A stretch of 64,000 nt of DNA. Origin: Nocardioides astragali (GTDB lineage Bacteria; Actinomycetota; Actinomycetes; Propionibacteriales; Nocardioidaceae). The notes beneath the pieces were generated by a model. That model was not told the origin of the DNA and searched no databases. It was given only the letters and a program-made list of their open reading frames with translations. The first letter of the stretch is position 1. The number at the start of each line of letters is the position of its first letter. A program made the translations under genes and the position numbers. Location of the stretch: positions 620,001 through 684,000 of the forward strand of contig NZ_JAFMZM010000001.1 of the NCBI RefSeq assembly GCF_024436375.1, in the 5' to 3' direction. This document shows, piece by piece, positions 1 through 14,127 of the stretch.

Positions 1-2
1 AG

Positions 3-683
3 GCCGCCCGGCGCGTGATCGACGACGCGGCGACCGCGCAGGCGGAGATCGCGCGTCCGGAGGAGTCCGCGACCGACCCTCGCATCGAGGAGCTCATCGC
101 GTGCGCGGTGGACTTCGACGTCCCCCGTCTCGAGAAGGTGCTCGACGAGGCCTTCACGGACGCTGACGTCGTCTCGGTGGTCGACGACTGGCTGATGCCG
201 TCACTCGTGCACCTGGGCAAGGCGTGGCAACGGGGTGAGGTCACCGTGGCCGGGGAGCACTTCGTGACGTCCGCCGTGCACCGCCGGATGGCGTTCACCT
301 TCCAGACGCTGCCGGCGGCCATGAACAGCGGCCCGCGGGCGGTGGTGGGGCTGGCGCGCGGGGCCCGCCACGAGCTCGGCGTCCTGGCCTTCGCCCTCGT
401 GCTGCGCTCCCACGGCGTTCCGGTGACCTACCTCGGCGGCGACCTGCCGCTCGAGGCCTGGGTGGGCACGGTCGGCCTGATCTCACCGGCCGCGGTCGTG
501 CTCGCCGTGCCGATGATCGAGGACATCCCCGCCGTCCGCGAGGCCGCGGCGGCGCTGATGCCCCTGAGCCCGGTGCTGCTCGGTGGCGCGCACCAGGACG
601 AGGTCGAGGGTCCCCGGCACCTCGGCCACCGCGCCGGTGCCGCTGCCGTGGCACTGGCAACGCAGCTCGCCGCCGCGAGCTGA
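3..683 (+). CDS. CarH/LitR-type cobalamin-binding photoreceptor regulator (3' part, truncated by window edge)
   Basis: The frame is open to the left edge, so the start (and probably a MerR-type HTH domain) lies outside; the GTG at 15 is only the first internal start-like codon. The visible part has the two halves of a B12-binding regulator: a helical cap with the W-x9-EH motif of CarH photoreceptors (W71, E81, H82, counted from the GTG at 15) and a Rossmann-like B12-binding domain with GARHELG, whose H119 would be the lower cobalt ligand. CarH/LitR proteins bind adenosylcobalamin, repress carotenoid or stress genes in the dark and release DNA in light. The residue after the motif tryptophan is Gln (Q72); by recollection Thermus CarH has a His there that ligates cobalt after photolysis. 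The target genes are not in view. A hairpin (699-742) follows the stop codon. Confidence 0.82.
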   Translation, partial: AARRVIDDAATAQAEIARPEESATDPRIEELIACAVDFDVPRLEKVLDEAFTDADVVSVVDDWLMPSLVHLGKAWQRGEVTVAGEHFVTSAVHRRMAFTFQTLPAAMNSGPRAVVGLARGARHELGVLAFALVLRSHGVPVTYLGGDLPLEAWVGTVGLISPAAVVLAVPMIEDIPAVREAAAALMPLSPVLLGGAHQDEVEGPRHLGHRAGAAAVALATQLAAAS

Positions 684-698
684 GTGGCTTGACAGGTT

Positions 699-742
699 AC
701 GTCATACGGACGGGGCATCCGCTCGCGCCGTCCGCATGACGT
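699..742. terminator. 15-bp hairpin after the CarH-like gene; also left end of the DUF559 element
   Basis: ACGTCATACGGACGG (699-713) pairs with CCGTCCGCATGACGT (728-742) with a single G-T wobble and a 14-nt loop, starting 16 nt after the stop codon. There is no following T tract, as is common for actinobacterial terminators. The stem shares its core with the hairpin at the far side of the DUF559 gene. Confidence 0.55.
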
Positions 743-857
743 CCGGTGCTCCGGTCCGGGCCAGGACGTCTCCACCGAGGGCCTTTCGAGCACGTTCTCC
801 ACAGGCCGAACGCCACCTACGGGCGCGCCGTCGGTGGGACGACGCAACCTCACCCGC

Positions 858-1823
858 ATGCCGAAGCAGACTCCGTACAACGATCCGAGGTTCGCCCGCG
901 CCCGGAAGGAGGCCGTCAGGCAGGGCGGAGTGCTGTCCCGGCCGCAGCTCTATGCACTCGGCATCACCCGCCACGAGATCCGCGGCCAGGTCCGCGCCCA
1001 CCGGTGGCAGCTGGTCGGGGACCAGTCCGTGTGCCTGCACAACGGCGAGGTCTCCGACGTCGGCCACCAGTGGGCGGCCGTGTTCCAGGGTGGTCCGCGG
1101 GCCTGCCTCGACGGCGCGTCTGCGCTGGTCGCGGGAGGATTGGAGCGCTACACGGTGCTTCAGCACCGGGTGTCCGTGCCCCGCGGGGCGCGTGTTCGAC
1201 GTTCGCGGCTCTACGACATCCGCCAGACGCGGCGATGGGCCGCGACCGACCTGGCTCCCTCGGGGATTCCGCGCACGCTCCCCGACGTCGCCGGCGTCCG
1301 GGCAGCCCTGTGGGCAGCGTCGGACCGACAGGCGGTCTACGTCCTGACGCTCGTCGTCCAGCAAGGTCTCGCCTCGGCCGACCAGCTGGGACTTCAAGCT
1401 CTTCGCATCAGCCGCGACCGGCGCCGCCGCCTGGTTCACACCACGATCCTCGACCTTCTCGACGGTGCCCGTTCGCTGGGCGAGGTCGACGTCGTACGCG
1501 CTCTCCGCCGGCGGGGCCTCCCACCACCGACGCGCCAGGTCCTGAGGTGCGACCGGCACAACCGCTACTACCTCGACCTCTACTGGGAGGACTTCGGGCT
1601 CGTCGTCGAGATCGACGGCATCCAGCACACCTGGGCCACGAACGTGGTCGGCGACGCGTTGCGCCAGAACTCCCTCGTCCTCGCCAGCGACCGCGTCCTC
1701 CGGCTACCGCTCCTGGGTCTGCGACTCGAGCCGGAGGCCTTCTTCGAGCAGATCGAGGAGGCGCTGGTCGTGGGTGGCTGGCGGCGACCGGTGGGGACGT
1801 CATACAGAGCGCGCCTGCGTTGA
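858..1823 (+). CDS. DUF559 (Vsr-like endonuclease fold) protein with AbiEi-type N-terminal domain
   Basis: A protein of about 321 aa. The N-terminal half has the pattern of AbiEi-like antitoxin N-domains (a winged helix in GGVLSRPQLYALGITRHEIR, then an RGARV strand segment). The C-terminal third is a DUF559 domain of the PD-(D/E)XK/Vsr superfamily: YYLDLYW (D240) followed by VVEIDG (E251, D253) fits the metal-binding core. Such genes are widespread orphans in actinobacteria; neither nuclease activity nor a partner toxin has been settled, and no toxin gene lies beside it. A GTG at 834 in the same frame is an alternative start; the ATG at 858 begins MPKQTPYNDPRF, a usual family start. Its stop codon lies inside the right-hand hairpin. 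A near-consensus DnaA-box-like 9-mer (TTCTCCACA) sits at 795-803. Confidence 0.78.
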   Translation: MPKQTPYNDPRFARARKEAVRQGGVLSRPQLYALGITRHEIRGQVRAHRWQLVGDQSVCLHNGEVSDVGHQWAAVFQGGPRACLDGASALVAGGLERYTVLQHRVSVPRGARVRRSRLYDIRQTRRWAATDLAPSGIPRTLPDVAGVRAALWAASDRQAVYVLTLVVQQGLASADQLGLQALRISRDRRRRLVHTTILDLLDGARSLGEVDVVRALRRRGLPPPTRQVLRCDRHNRYYLDLYWEDFGLVVEIDGIQHTWATNVVGDALRQNSLVLASDRVLRLPLLGLRLEPEAFFEQIEEALVVGGWRRPVGTSYRARLR

Positions 1824-1840
1824 CCCCCACCGTATGACGT
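1798..1840. repeat. Right-end inverted repeat of the DUF559 element, between convergent genes
   Basis: ACGTCATAC (1798-1806) and GTATGACGT (1832-1840) form a perfect 9-bp inverted repeat around a 25-nt loop that contains the DUF559 stop codon. It ends 5 bp before the fumarase stop codon on the other strand, so it could also serve as a bidirectional terminator. The core is the same as in the hairpin at 699-742. Confidence 0.55.
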
Positions 1841-1844
1841 ACGC

Positions 1845-3540
<1,696 letters not shown>

Positions 3541-3554
<14 letters not shown>

Positions 3555-6522
3555 GAACGATCAATGTAGTCGCGCGATCGCCCCGGCGTGCGGCCGGGAC
3601 CGGCGATCGGACCTCCACGAGGTCGGAGAGGCGGAGTGCGTCGATCCGCCGCAGCAGGGGTACGTGGCCCCGCGCGTTGGCGTGCGCGCGCCGCAGCAGC
3701 CGCGCGGCGATCAGGCCCTGGCCGTGCGCGAGAGAGAGCTCCGCTGCCCGCCAGCGGCAGTAGCCGGCGTCGTGGGGTCGGTGGATCCTGTCCCACAGAT
3801 CTGCGGCTTCGGTCCAGTGCGTCACGGTCGCGGTGTCGTCGAGCCGGGCGAGCTCGGCCCGCCAGGTGGCGTACGTCGCGGGCATGGCCACGTGGGGCGC
3901 TGCGGGCCCGAAGGGGTCGTCGGACCACTGCCGACGCCACAGCTCGAGCATGTCCGAGAGCCCGGTCGCCAGCTCGTCGCGCCGCGGGGGATCGGCGAAC
4001 GCCAGGTCCGCCGCTGCCCGGGCGGCCAGGGTGAGCAGGGTGCCGGTGTAGGGCGACCACGACGTCGTTGTCTCCTCGGCGATGCCGTCGCCGATCCGGC
4101 GGAGCGCCGTCCCCGGCTGGTCGAGCCAGAGGTCACACAGGGCCTCGACGCTCAGCTGCGCCTGCCGGTGGCTGCTGGTGTCGAAGTCGAGGGCGGCCAC
4201 GGCCTCCAGGCGCTTGCTCGCGCCGTCGAGGTCGCCGCGCAGCACGTCGACCCACGAGCGCATGACGTGGAGGAAGCGGGTGGTCTGCCGAGGTCGGTCC
4301 TTGGTGTAGGGCCTGATCAGGCGCATCGCCTTGGGCACCGCGCCCTCACTGATGCGCGCCTCGACCACGTTGCAGACCAGCAGCGTGCTGAGGATGAACA
4401 ACCCGATGTCGGCCTCGCGGGTCGCCTCGAGCCCCGCTTCGGCTGCCTCCGCGATCTCGTCACCACTGGCGCAGCACATCAGCAGCAGGTCGGTGTGGAA
4501 GGTCCCGAGCCACACTTCGCCGAAGTGGTCGCCTGGCACGTGCATGCGGCTCGCCTCGTCGGCCGCGCTCAACCCTGCCTGGGTGCGGCCCGCGACGACG
4601 TCATGCCAGGCGCGTTCGATCAGCACCTCGCGGTGCAGCGCGAGGTCGCCGAGCCCGGCGCTGAGGTGGAGTGCCTCGGCCGTCACGTCGTCGGCCTCCT
4701 CGTACCGTCCAGCGGCGCGCAGGGCGCTGGAGTGGTCGCCCATCGCCTGCACCCTCGCGACCTGGTCGTCGAGGTCGGCGAGGGCCGCGACGGCTTCCTG
4801 GGCGAACAGCACGGCCGTCTCCGGATCGGTGGCGACCATGACCTGGCTCGACCGGCGGAGCGCGAGCGCGTGCTCCGCAGTGGTCAGGTCGGCTCCGAGC
4901 GCACGTGCCTCGTCCACCAGTGGCGCGGCCTGGACGGTCCGACCCTGTCCGATCATCGCGTGGACTGCCTCCAGCAGCAGCTCCGCACGCGTGACTCCGG
5001 CCGCGGCCGGCGGGGGTCCGTCGCCGGGCCACAGCGCCAGCGCCCGCTCCCAGTGTGCGGTCTCCTCGGCGCGCGCCTGCCGGGCGCACGCGGCGCGGGC
5101 GGCGGTGACTCGCCACCGGAGCTCCTCACCCGGGTCCGTAGCGCGTCGCCAGTGCTCCGCGACCTCCGCGGCAGCCGGGCTGGAAGCAGCAGCAAGCACT
5201 CCGGCCACGCGTCGATGGGCCGAGGTCGCCTCTCCCGGTGTCAGCTGGGTCCGCACGGTCGCGGCGAGCATCGGATGGCCAAGGGCCACGTCGGAGGTGT
5301 CGTAGGGGCCGGCCAGCAGGTGCCGGATCACCAGCTCGCGAAGCGCCTCGTCGAGCTCGGCCCCGTCCATCGCGGCCGCGGCGCCCACCACCCCCGGGGG
5401 AAGTGGACGGTCGGCGGCGGCGGCCACCGCGACCAATGCCCGGGCGCTCGGAGTGAGGCCGTCGAGGTGGCTCGCCAAGGCGTCCGACAGGCGGTCGGGG
5501 AGCTCGTCGCGGGTCATCGACCGGGCCAGCTCCCGGGTGAACAACGGCAGGCCACGGCTGATCCTGTGGACCCGCTCGAGCTCGGTGCGGGTGGGGTGTG
5601 CGCCGACCAGGAGCCTGATCTGGTCCTCGGTCTCCTCCGCTGTCAGGGGCGGGAGGTCGATGCAGTACGTCGCGTCGCGCCGCACTCGCTTCAGCCACGC
5701 GTCCGCAGCGGACGACTCACCTCGGCGCAGGGTGCCGACCACCGGGACGCGACAGCTGCCGACGGCCAGCCGCTCCAGGCAGGCCAGCGAGCCTGCGTCC
5801 GCCCACTGCAGGTCTTCCAGGATCAAGGCCACCGGGCGCTGCCGGGCCAGGGAGGACAGGACCGACTGCACGGCGGCGAACATGCGATCGAGCGCGAAGC
5901 GGTCCTCCGCGTCGACGAACGCGGTCTCGAGCTCGGGCAGGATCCGACGCAGGGAGGGGCCGACGAAGTCGGGGCACTCGGCCAGCGCCCGGTCGAGCCA
6001 CACGCCGTCGTCCTGGGCATGAACCTCCCGAAGGGCGTCTGCGACCAGGGCGAAGGGCTCTCCCGCCAGCAGTGCCCGCCCGCGAGCGTGGGCGACCCAG
6101 CACGACACCTCCTCGGACGCCGTGGCGACCAGCGTCGTCTTGCCCAGGCCGCCCTCGCCGACGACGAGGACGAGCCCGCTGCCGGCTTCGAGGTGGCGGC
6201 GCAGGACGACGAGCTCGGCCCGGCGGCCGGCGATCCTGCGCGACGAGGGGACGCGGCGGCTGCCACCGGCCGTGGCGGCGAGCCACAGCTCCCTGAACTG
6301 CGTGACGTCGCCCGACAGTGCGAGGACCAGGGCCTCGAGTGGCCCCCACGCGGGAAGGTGCGGCAGGGAGAAGACATGCGAAAGGGTGGTGTGGGAGCAA
6401 CCGGCCGCCCGGGCCAACCGGCGCAGGCTGGGCCGACCGGCCTCGCTGTGCAGGCGGTGCAGCTCCTCGACGAGGTCGTGGTGGGGACCGGGCTCGAGGT
6501 CCGGCACGTGCAGTGCGCCCAT
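3541..6522 (-). CDS. STAND-type regulator 1: XRE-like HTH, AAA ATPase, TPR repeats
   Basis: A 993-aa protein, first of four paralogues in the window. Residues 12-80 form an XRE-like HTH ([21 protein letters not shown], split here as [10 protein letters not shown] and [11 protein letters not shown]). Residues about 98-330 are a STAND/AAA ATPase with Walker A GEGGLGKT (122-129) and Walker B VALILED (231-237) followed by QWAD. The rest is helical, TPR-like, ending in the family signature [11 protein letters not shown]...HVPL. The body resembles LAL regulators (MalT/LuxR-type large ATPases), but the C-terminal LuxR HTH is missing and DNA binding has moved to the N terminus. The role is unknown; ligand-sensing transcription control is inferred. 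A ribosome site (GGGAGGAGA) precedes the ATG. Its stop overlaps the fumarase start. A CAGGATCGACC element (6551-6561) recurs upstream of STAND 3. Confidence 0.75.
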
Positions 6523-6550
6523 GGGTCTCCTCCCACCCCGTCCTCAGTCT

Positions 6551-6561
6551 CAGGATCGACC
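6551..6561 (-). promoter_or_regulatory. Promoter-like element shared by STAND genes
   Basis: CAGGATCGACC on the plus strand (GGTCGATCCTG toward the gene) starts 29 bp before the STAND 1 start codon. A 10/11 match lies upstream of STAND 3 (24471-24481) and an 8/11 match upstream of STAND 4 (39947-39957) at nearly the same distance. It may hold the -10 region (GATCCT, GATTCT, CATCCT). Confidence 0.4.
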
Positions 6562-6642
6562 GGTCGGCGGCCCTTGTCCAGCGTCCTTGGGGGAGTCAGC
6601 GGCGGCGGCTGCCCCGAGGCCTCTGCTACGGTCGCGGTGTCC

Positions 6643-6730
6643 CCACGGGAGCTCGCGGCAGCGGGCTGAGAGGGAGCTGAAGTCCGCTCCGACCGTTACA
6701 CCTGATCCGGGTAATGCCGGCGAAGGAAGC
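6643..6730 (+). ncRNA. TPP riboswitch (THI element)
   Basis: The leader of the thiamine operon contains the conserved THI-box blocks in order: ACGGGAGC near 6645, then GGGCTGAGAGGGAGCTGAA (6663-6681, the pyrimidine-sensing helix with CTGAGA), a variable stem, GACCGTTACACCTGATCCGG (6691-6710), and GTAATGCCGGCGAAGGAAGC (6711-6730, the pyrophosphate-sensing helix). The final GGAAG is also the likely ribosome binding site of thiE, 8 nt before its ATG, so TPP binding probably blocks translation initiation directly, as in other actinobacteria. Confidence 0.96.
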
Positions 6731-6736
6731 GATCCG

Positions 6737-7342
6737 ATGCTGTCCCATTCACGTGTGGCCCGGCTCTTCTGCCTGGTCTCCACCACCGACGAGCTCGACC
6801 TGCTCGAGGACCTTGCCGCAGCAGGCGTCACCGGCTTCCAGGTCCGCGACAAGGGCGCCACCACCCGCGAGCTGGTCGCGCTGACCCGGCTCGTGGTCGC
6901 CGCGGTGCGGCCGGCCGGCGCGATCGTCGTCGTCGACGACCGCGTCGACGTCGCGCTGGCGGCCGGGGCCGATGGCGTCCACCTCGGGGCCGACGACCTG
7001 TCGATCGCCGATGCCCGCCGCGTCGCACCGCACCTGGTCATCGGCGCCACCTGCCGCGACGCCGATGCCGTCCGGCTGGCAGCGGCCGATGGCGCCACGT
7101 ACGCCGGGTTCGGGCCGGTCTTCACCACGTCCAGCAAGGCCGGCCTGCCGGCTCCTCTGGGTGTCGAGGCGATCAGGGGAGCCGCGGGGGTGCTGCCCCT
7201 GATCGCCATCGGCGGGATCGACGTCGTGGGCGCCCGCGCGTCGCGCGCGGCCGGCGCCCACGGCGTCGCCGTCATCGGCTCGATCTGGCGACATCCCGAT
7301 CCCGTGGCAGCCGCGAAGGAGCTCGTGACGGCGGTCGGCTGA
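6737..7342 (+). CDS. thiE: Thiamine phosphate synthase
   Basis: A 201-aa TIM-barrel enzyme that joins HMP pyrophosphate and thiazole phosphate to make thiamine phosphate. Visible motifs are FQVRDKG (35-40), VVVDDRVDVALAAGADGVHLG (as VVVDDRVDVALA, then AGADGVHLG), GATCRD, YAGFGPVFTTSSK (122-134) and IAIGGI. The ATG at 6737 follows the GGAAG that ends the TPP riboswitch; the reading frame is open much further upstream but that part runs through the riboswitch and is not coding. The stop shares one base with the thiO start. It is the complete ThiE of the operon; a second degenerate copy lies after thiG. Confidence 0.95.
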   Translation: MLSHSRVARLFCLVSTTDELDLLEDLAAAGVTGFQVRDKGATTRELVALTRLVVAAVRPAGAIVVVDDRVDVALAAGADGVHLGADDLSIADARRVAPHLVIGATCRDADAVRLAAADGATYAGFGPVFTTSSKAGLPAPLGVEAIRGAAGVLPLIAIGGIDVVGARASRAAGAHGVAVIGSIWRHPDPVAAAKELVTAVG

Positions 7343-8372
7343 TGCGCGTGCACGTCCTCGGCGGCGGCATCATCGGGCTCGCCTGCTCGGCGGAGCTGGT
7401 CGGGCGCGGCCACGACGTCACGGTCGTCGACCCGGCCCCGGGGTCGGGCGCGAGCCGCGCCGCCGCGGGCATGCTCTCGCCGGCGGGGGAGGCCTGGCAC
7501 GGCGAGGGGACCCTGCACGCGCTGGGTGTCGCCTCCGGCCGGTTGTGGCCGTCGTACGCCGCAGCGCTGGCGCTGCCAATGCACGACTCCGGCACCTTGC
7601 TGGTCGGCGTCGACGCCGGCGACCGTCAAGAGGTCGAGCGCCAGGCCGCGCTCCTCGCCACCCACGGCGAGCGGGTCGAGGTGCTCGACGGTCGCCGGGC
7701 CCGTGCCCTCGAGCCTGCCCTCGCGCGCGTCACCGCCGCGGCCGTGCTGGCGCAGGACCGTGCGGTCGACCCCCGCGCCGTGGTGGCGGCACTGCTGTCC
7801 AGGCTCGGACCGCGCGTCGTGCCGCAGGCCCCGAGCGATCGGCCGGACGCGACGGTGATCGCCACGGGCGCGCACCTGCCGAGGCCGTACGACCATCTCG
7901 TGCGCGGCGTGCGCGGCGAGATCCTGCGCCTGAGGGGCGACGTCGGACTGCGGCGCGTGGTGCGGGGGTGGGTGCGCGGCGAGCCGGTCTACGTCGTGCC
8001 GCGTCGCGACCGCAGCGGAGGCCCGGGCGAGGTGGTGGTCGGCGCGACCTCCGAGGAGCACGACGGCCCGCCAGTGGTGACCGCCGGTGGCGTACGCCGC
8101 TTGCTGGCCGCCGCGACCGAGCTGGTGCCCGGTCTCGACCGGGCCGAGCTGTGCGAGGCGCTCGCGCGTGATCGCCCAGGCACCGCCGACAACCGGCCAC
8201 TCGTCGGCCCCACCGGCGATGCCGGCGTCTTCCTCGCCGCCGGCCACTTCCGCCACGGCGTGCTGCTCGCCCCGCTGACCGCGCGACTGCTGGCCGACGC
8301 CGTGGAGGGCGCCGCCCCCGACCCCACGCTCGACCCGCGCCGCTTCGCGGCCCACACCCTGCAGGAGGACTC

Positions 8373-8376
<4 letters not shown>
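7342..8376 (+). CDS. thiO: Glycine oxidase ThiO
   Basis: A 344-aa FAD enzyme of the DAO family that oxidises glycine to iminoglycine (dehydroglycine) for thiazole synthesis. The N-terminal dinucleotide-binding motif is GGGIIGLACSAEL, followed by VVDPAPGSGASRAAAGMLSP typical of ThiO. The C-terminal part has TADNRPLVGPTGDAGVFLAAGHFRHGVLLAP, split here as TADNRPLVGPT and AGHFRHGVLLAP, the usual FAD-closing segment. Overlaps thiE by one base and thiS by four (ATGA), indicating translational coupling. ThiO replaces the anaerobic tyrosine lyase ThiH, so the thiazole route here is the aerobic one. Confidence 0.95.
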
Positions 8377-12547
<4,171 letters not shown>

Positions 12548-12557
12548 GTTCGCGAAG

Positions 12558-12920
12558 TCAGGTCGCGCTTCCCAGCATGTGCAGCGCCACGAACGTGCCG
12601 AGGAAGGCGCCGCCGTAGCAGACCGCCGCGACCAGGAACCTGTGCTTGACCTGTAGCCCGTCGTAGAGGGTGAAGCGGAACCGGTGCGCGGCGTGGACCA
12701 GCATCATGACGAACGCCCCGAACAGCACGAGGAACGTGATGGGGTGCCCGACGACGGCGGCGAGGTGCGCATGGTCCGGCGGGTCGAGCCACCCGAGCGG
12801 GAAGGCCAGCGCGAACAGGAAGGCCAGCACGGGCAGGAAGATCGCGGCCATCACCCCGCCGCCGCTGAACGCCAGCCAGAGGAAGGGCTCGACCCGGAAC
12901 TTCATGGGTGGGGTGCTCAT
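12558..12920 (-). CDS. frdD: Fumarate reductase membrane anchor subunit D
   Basis: A 120-aa protein with three predicted transmembrane helices (GVMAAIFLPVLAFLFALAF, then HPITFLVLFGAFVMMLV, then FLVAAVCYGGAFLGTFVAL). The N-terminal VEPFLWLAFSGGGVMAA and the HAAHRFRF segment parallel FrdD of enterobacterial quinol:fumarate reductase. With FrdC it anchors the FrdAB catalytic dimer and forms the quinone sites. The ATG overlaps the frdC stop by 4 bp. Last gene of the operon, convergent with thiC. Confidence 0.9.
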   Translation of the reverse strand: MSTPPMKFRVEPFLWLAFSGGGVMAAIFLPVLAFLFALAFPLGWLDPPDHAHLAAVVGHPITFLVLFGAFVMMLVHAAHRFRFTLYDGLQVKHRFLVAAVCYGGAFLGTFVALHMLGSAT

Positions 12921-13336
12921 CTCGTCACCAACCAGAGCACGAACGCCGACACGACGGCCAGCGCGGCGTACTGCGCCCCGATGATCGCTCTCGGCGGCAC
13001 CCGCCGCCCGCCGACCTGGAGCACCATCGCCTGCGGGGTGAGCGAGAACCAGGTGACCGTGTGCAGGACGACGAAGGCGAAGGCGACCACGTTGAGCACG
13101 ACCAGCCACGGCGAGGCGGCCCAGTCGAGGAAGTCGGCGTACGCCGTCTCCCCGCGACCGACGGCGCGGACGAACAGCAGGAGGTAGAGCACCAGCCACG
13201 CGATGAACAGGCTGCTCAGCTCGCGCATCACGAACACGAAGTAGCTGGGCTTGCGCGTCCACCAGAACACCGGCGGCGTACGCCGGTAGTGCAGGTCCGT
13301 GTCCGTCGCCGAGCGCTCCATGGCCTCGCCCGTCAT
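12917..13336 (-). CDS. frdC: Fumarate reductase membrane anchor subunit C
   Basis: A 139-aa membrane protein with three helices ([56 protein letters not shown]). The segment [22 protein letters not shown] and the [15 protein letters not shown] stretch match FrdC rather than SdhC, and no clear axial haem histidine pair is evident, as in the haem-free type D enzymes. The start ATG (MTGEAMERS) was chosen because it overlaps the frdB stop by 4 bp. The open frame extends further upstream but only inside frdB. Confidence 0.9.
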   Translation of the reverse strand: MTGEAMERSATDTDLHYRRTPPVFWWTRKPSYFVFVMRELSSLFIAWLVLYLLLFVRAVGRGETAYADFLDWAASPWLVVLNVVAFAFVVLHTVTWFSLTPQAMVLQVGGRRVPPRAIIGAQYAALAVVSAFVLWLVTR

Positions 13337-14121
13337 CGTCGCAGCGCCCGGGGGAGGAGGAACATCTTGACCGACTCCTGGGCCGCCTTCAGCTTGTAGC
13401 GCTGGATCGCGGCGGCCGGGTCGACGTGCTTGGGACACACCCTGGTGCACTCACCGACGAACGTGCAGCCGTAGACACCCTCCTCCTCGATCAGCACGTC
13501 GAGCCGCTGGCGCGCGCCGTGGTCGCGCGAGTCGAGGTCGTAGCGCTCGGCCAACGCGATCGCGGCCGGCCCGATGAACTCGGGCTCGAGACCGTAGACC
13601 GGGCACGCGGCGTAGCAGAGCATGCAGTTGATGCACATGCTGAACTGTTTGTAGGCGTCGAGCTCCTCGGGCGTCTGGAGGTATTCCCCGTCGTCGACCG
13701 ACTGCTCCTCGTCGCGGATGATCCAGGGGCTGACCCTCGGCAGCTTCTCCATGAAGTCGCTGATGTCGACGACGAGGTCGCGGATGACCGGGAAGTTGGC
13801 GAGTGGCTCCACCGTGACCGGCCCGGGCGCGTAGTCGCTCAGGAAGGTCGCGCACGTCAGCTTCGGCTCCCCGTCGACGTTCATCCCGCAGCTGCCACAG
13901 ATGCCCATCCGGCAGGACCAGCGGTAGGCCAGGGTGGTGTCGACCTCGTTCTTGACGTGGTTGAGCCCGTCGAGGACCGTCCACTCCTCCCGCTGGGGCA
14001 CGGTGTACTCCTGCCAGCCGGGGTCGCGGTCCTTGTCGGGCCGATACCTCGCGACCCGCATCGTGATCTCGTCGGTGATCTCGTCGGTGATCTTGTCTGC
14101 GATCTCGTCGGCGTCAGCCAT
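13333..14121 (-). CDS. frdB: Fumarate reductase iron-sulfur subunit
   Basis: A 262-aa electron-transfer subunit with all three clusters: [2Fe-2S] ligands C70, C75, C78, C90 ([11 protein letters not shown]), and the ferredoxin-like pair C163/C166/C169/C173 and C219/C225/C229 ([24 protein letters not shown]), the classic [4Fe-4S] and [3Fe-4S] arrangement. The first 20 residues contain a short duplicated repeat ([10 protein letters not shown]) that is not part of the usual fold; internal starts such as the ATG of [10 protein letters not shown] (residue 21) are possible. Lies 6 bp after frdA and overlaps frdC by 4 bp. Confidence 0.93.
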   Translation of the reverse strand: MADADEIADKITDEITDEITMRVARYRPDKDRDPGWQEYTVPQREEWTVLDGLNHVKNEVDTTLAYRWSCRMGICGSCGMNVDGEPKLTCATFLSDYAPGPVTVEPLANFPVIRDLVVDISDFMEKLPRVSPWIIRDEEQSVDDGEYLQTPEELDAYKQFSMCINCMLCYAACPVYGLEPEFIGPAAIALAERYDLDSRDHGARQRLDVLIEEEGVYGCTFVGECTRVCPKHVDPAAAIQRYKLKAAQESVKMFLLPRALRR

Positions 14122-14127
14122 CTCCCC

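Larger units (their letters stand above)
698..1841. mobile_element. Candidate inverted-repeat-bounded element carrying a DUF559 gene
   Basis: Positions 698-715 read TACGTCATACGGACGGGG and the reverse complement of 1824-1841 reads TACGTCATACGGTGGGGG, a terminal inverted repeat with 16 of 18 matches. Each end also contains an inverted inner copy of the same core (GCATGACGT at 734-742, ACGTCATAC at 1798-1806), so each end can fold into its own hairpin. The only gene inside is the DUF559 nuclease-like protein. No target-site duplication is evident beside the ends and no transposase is present. Naming it a mobile unit is inference; the alternative is two terminators of related sequence. Confidence 0.45.

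Noticed and set aside
691..697. Search for target-site duplications beside the DUF559 element
   Set aside because: The bases before 698 and after 1841 do not repeat, so insertion by a duplicating transposase cannot be shown.
795..803. DnaA-box-like TTCTCCACA upstream of the DUF559 gene
   Set aside because: A single 8/9 match is expected by chance and there is no cluster of boxes or AT-rich region, so no origin is claimed.
746..1837. Alternative plus-strand frame over the DUF559 gene
   Set aside because: Arg/Pro-rich shadow sequence; the DUF559 and AbiEi-type motifs are in the other frame.
3664..6669. A 1001-codon open frame on the plus strand opposite STAND regulator 1
   Set aside because: It is the antisense frame created by high third-position GC; composition is Gly/Arg/Val/His-rich without motifs, whereas the minus strand encodes a clear HTH-ATPase-TPR protein. 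Similar long antisense frames at 19146-21920, 21995-24505 and 55943-58753 were dropped for the same reason.
6122..6736. Upstream extension of the thiE open frame
   Set aside because: It runs through the TPP riboswitch and the antisense of the STAND gene; the ATG at 6737 with the riboswitch-embedded ribosome site is the real start.
13333..14121. Calling the operon sdhCDAB rather than frdABCD
   Set aside because: Gene order A-B-C-D and the similarity of both anchors to enterobacterial FrdC and FrdD favour fumarate reductase, though direction in the cell cannot be decided from sequence.
14033..14121. Short tandem repeat in the frdB 5' end ([10 protein letters not shown])
   Set aside because: A small in-frame duplication in a non-conserved N-terminal extension; no sign of wider significance.
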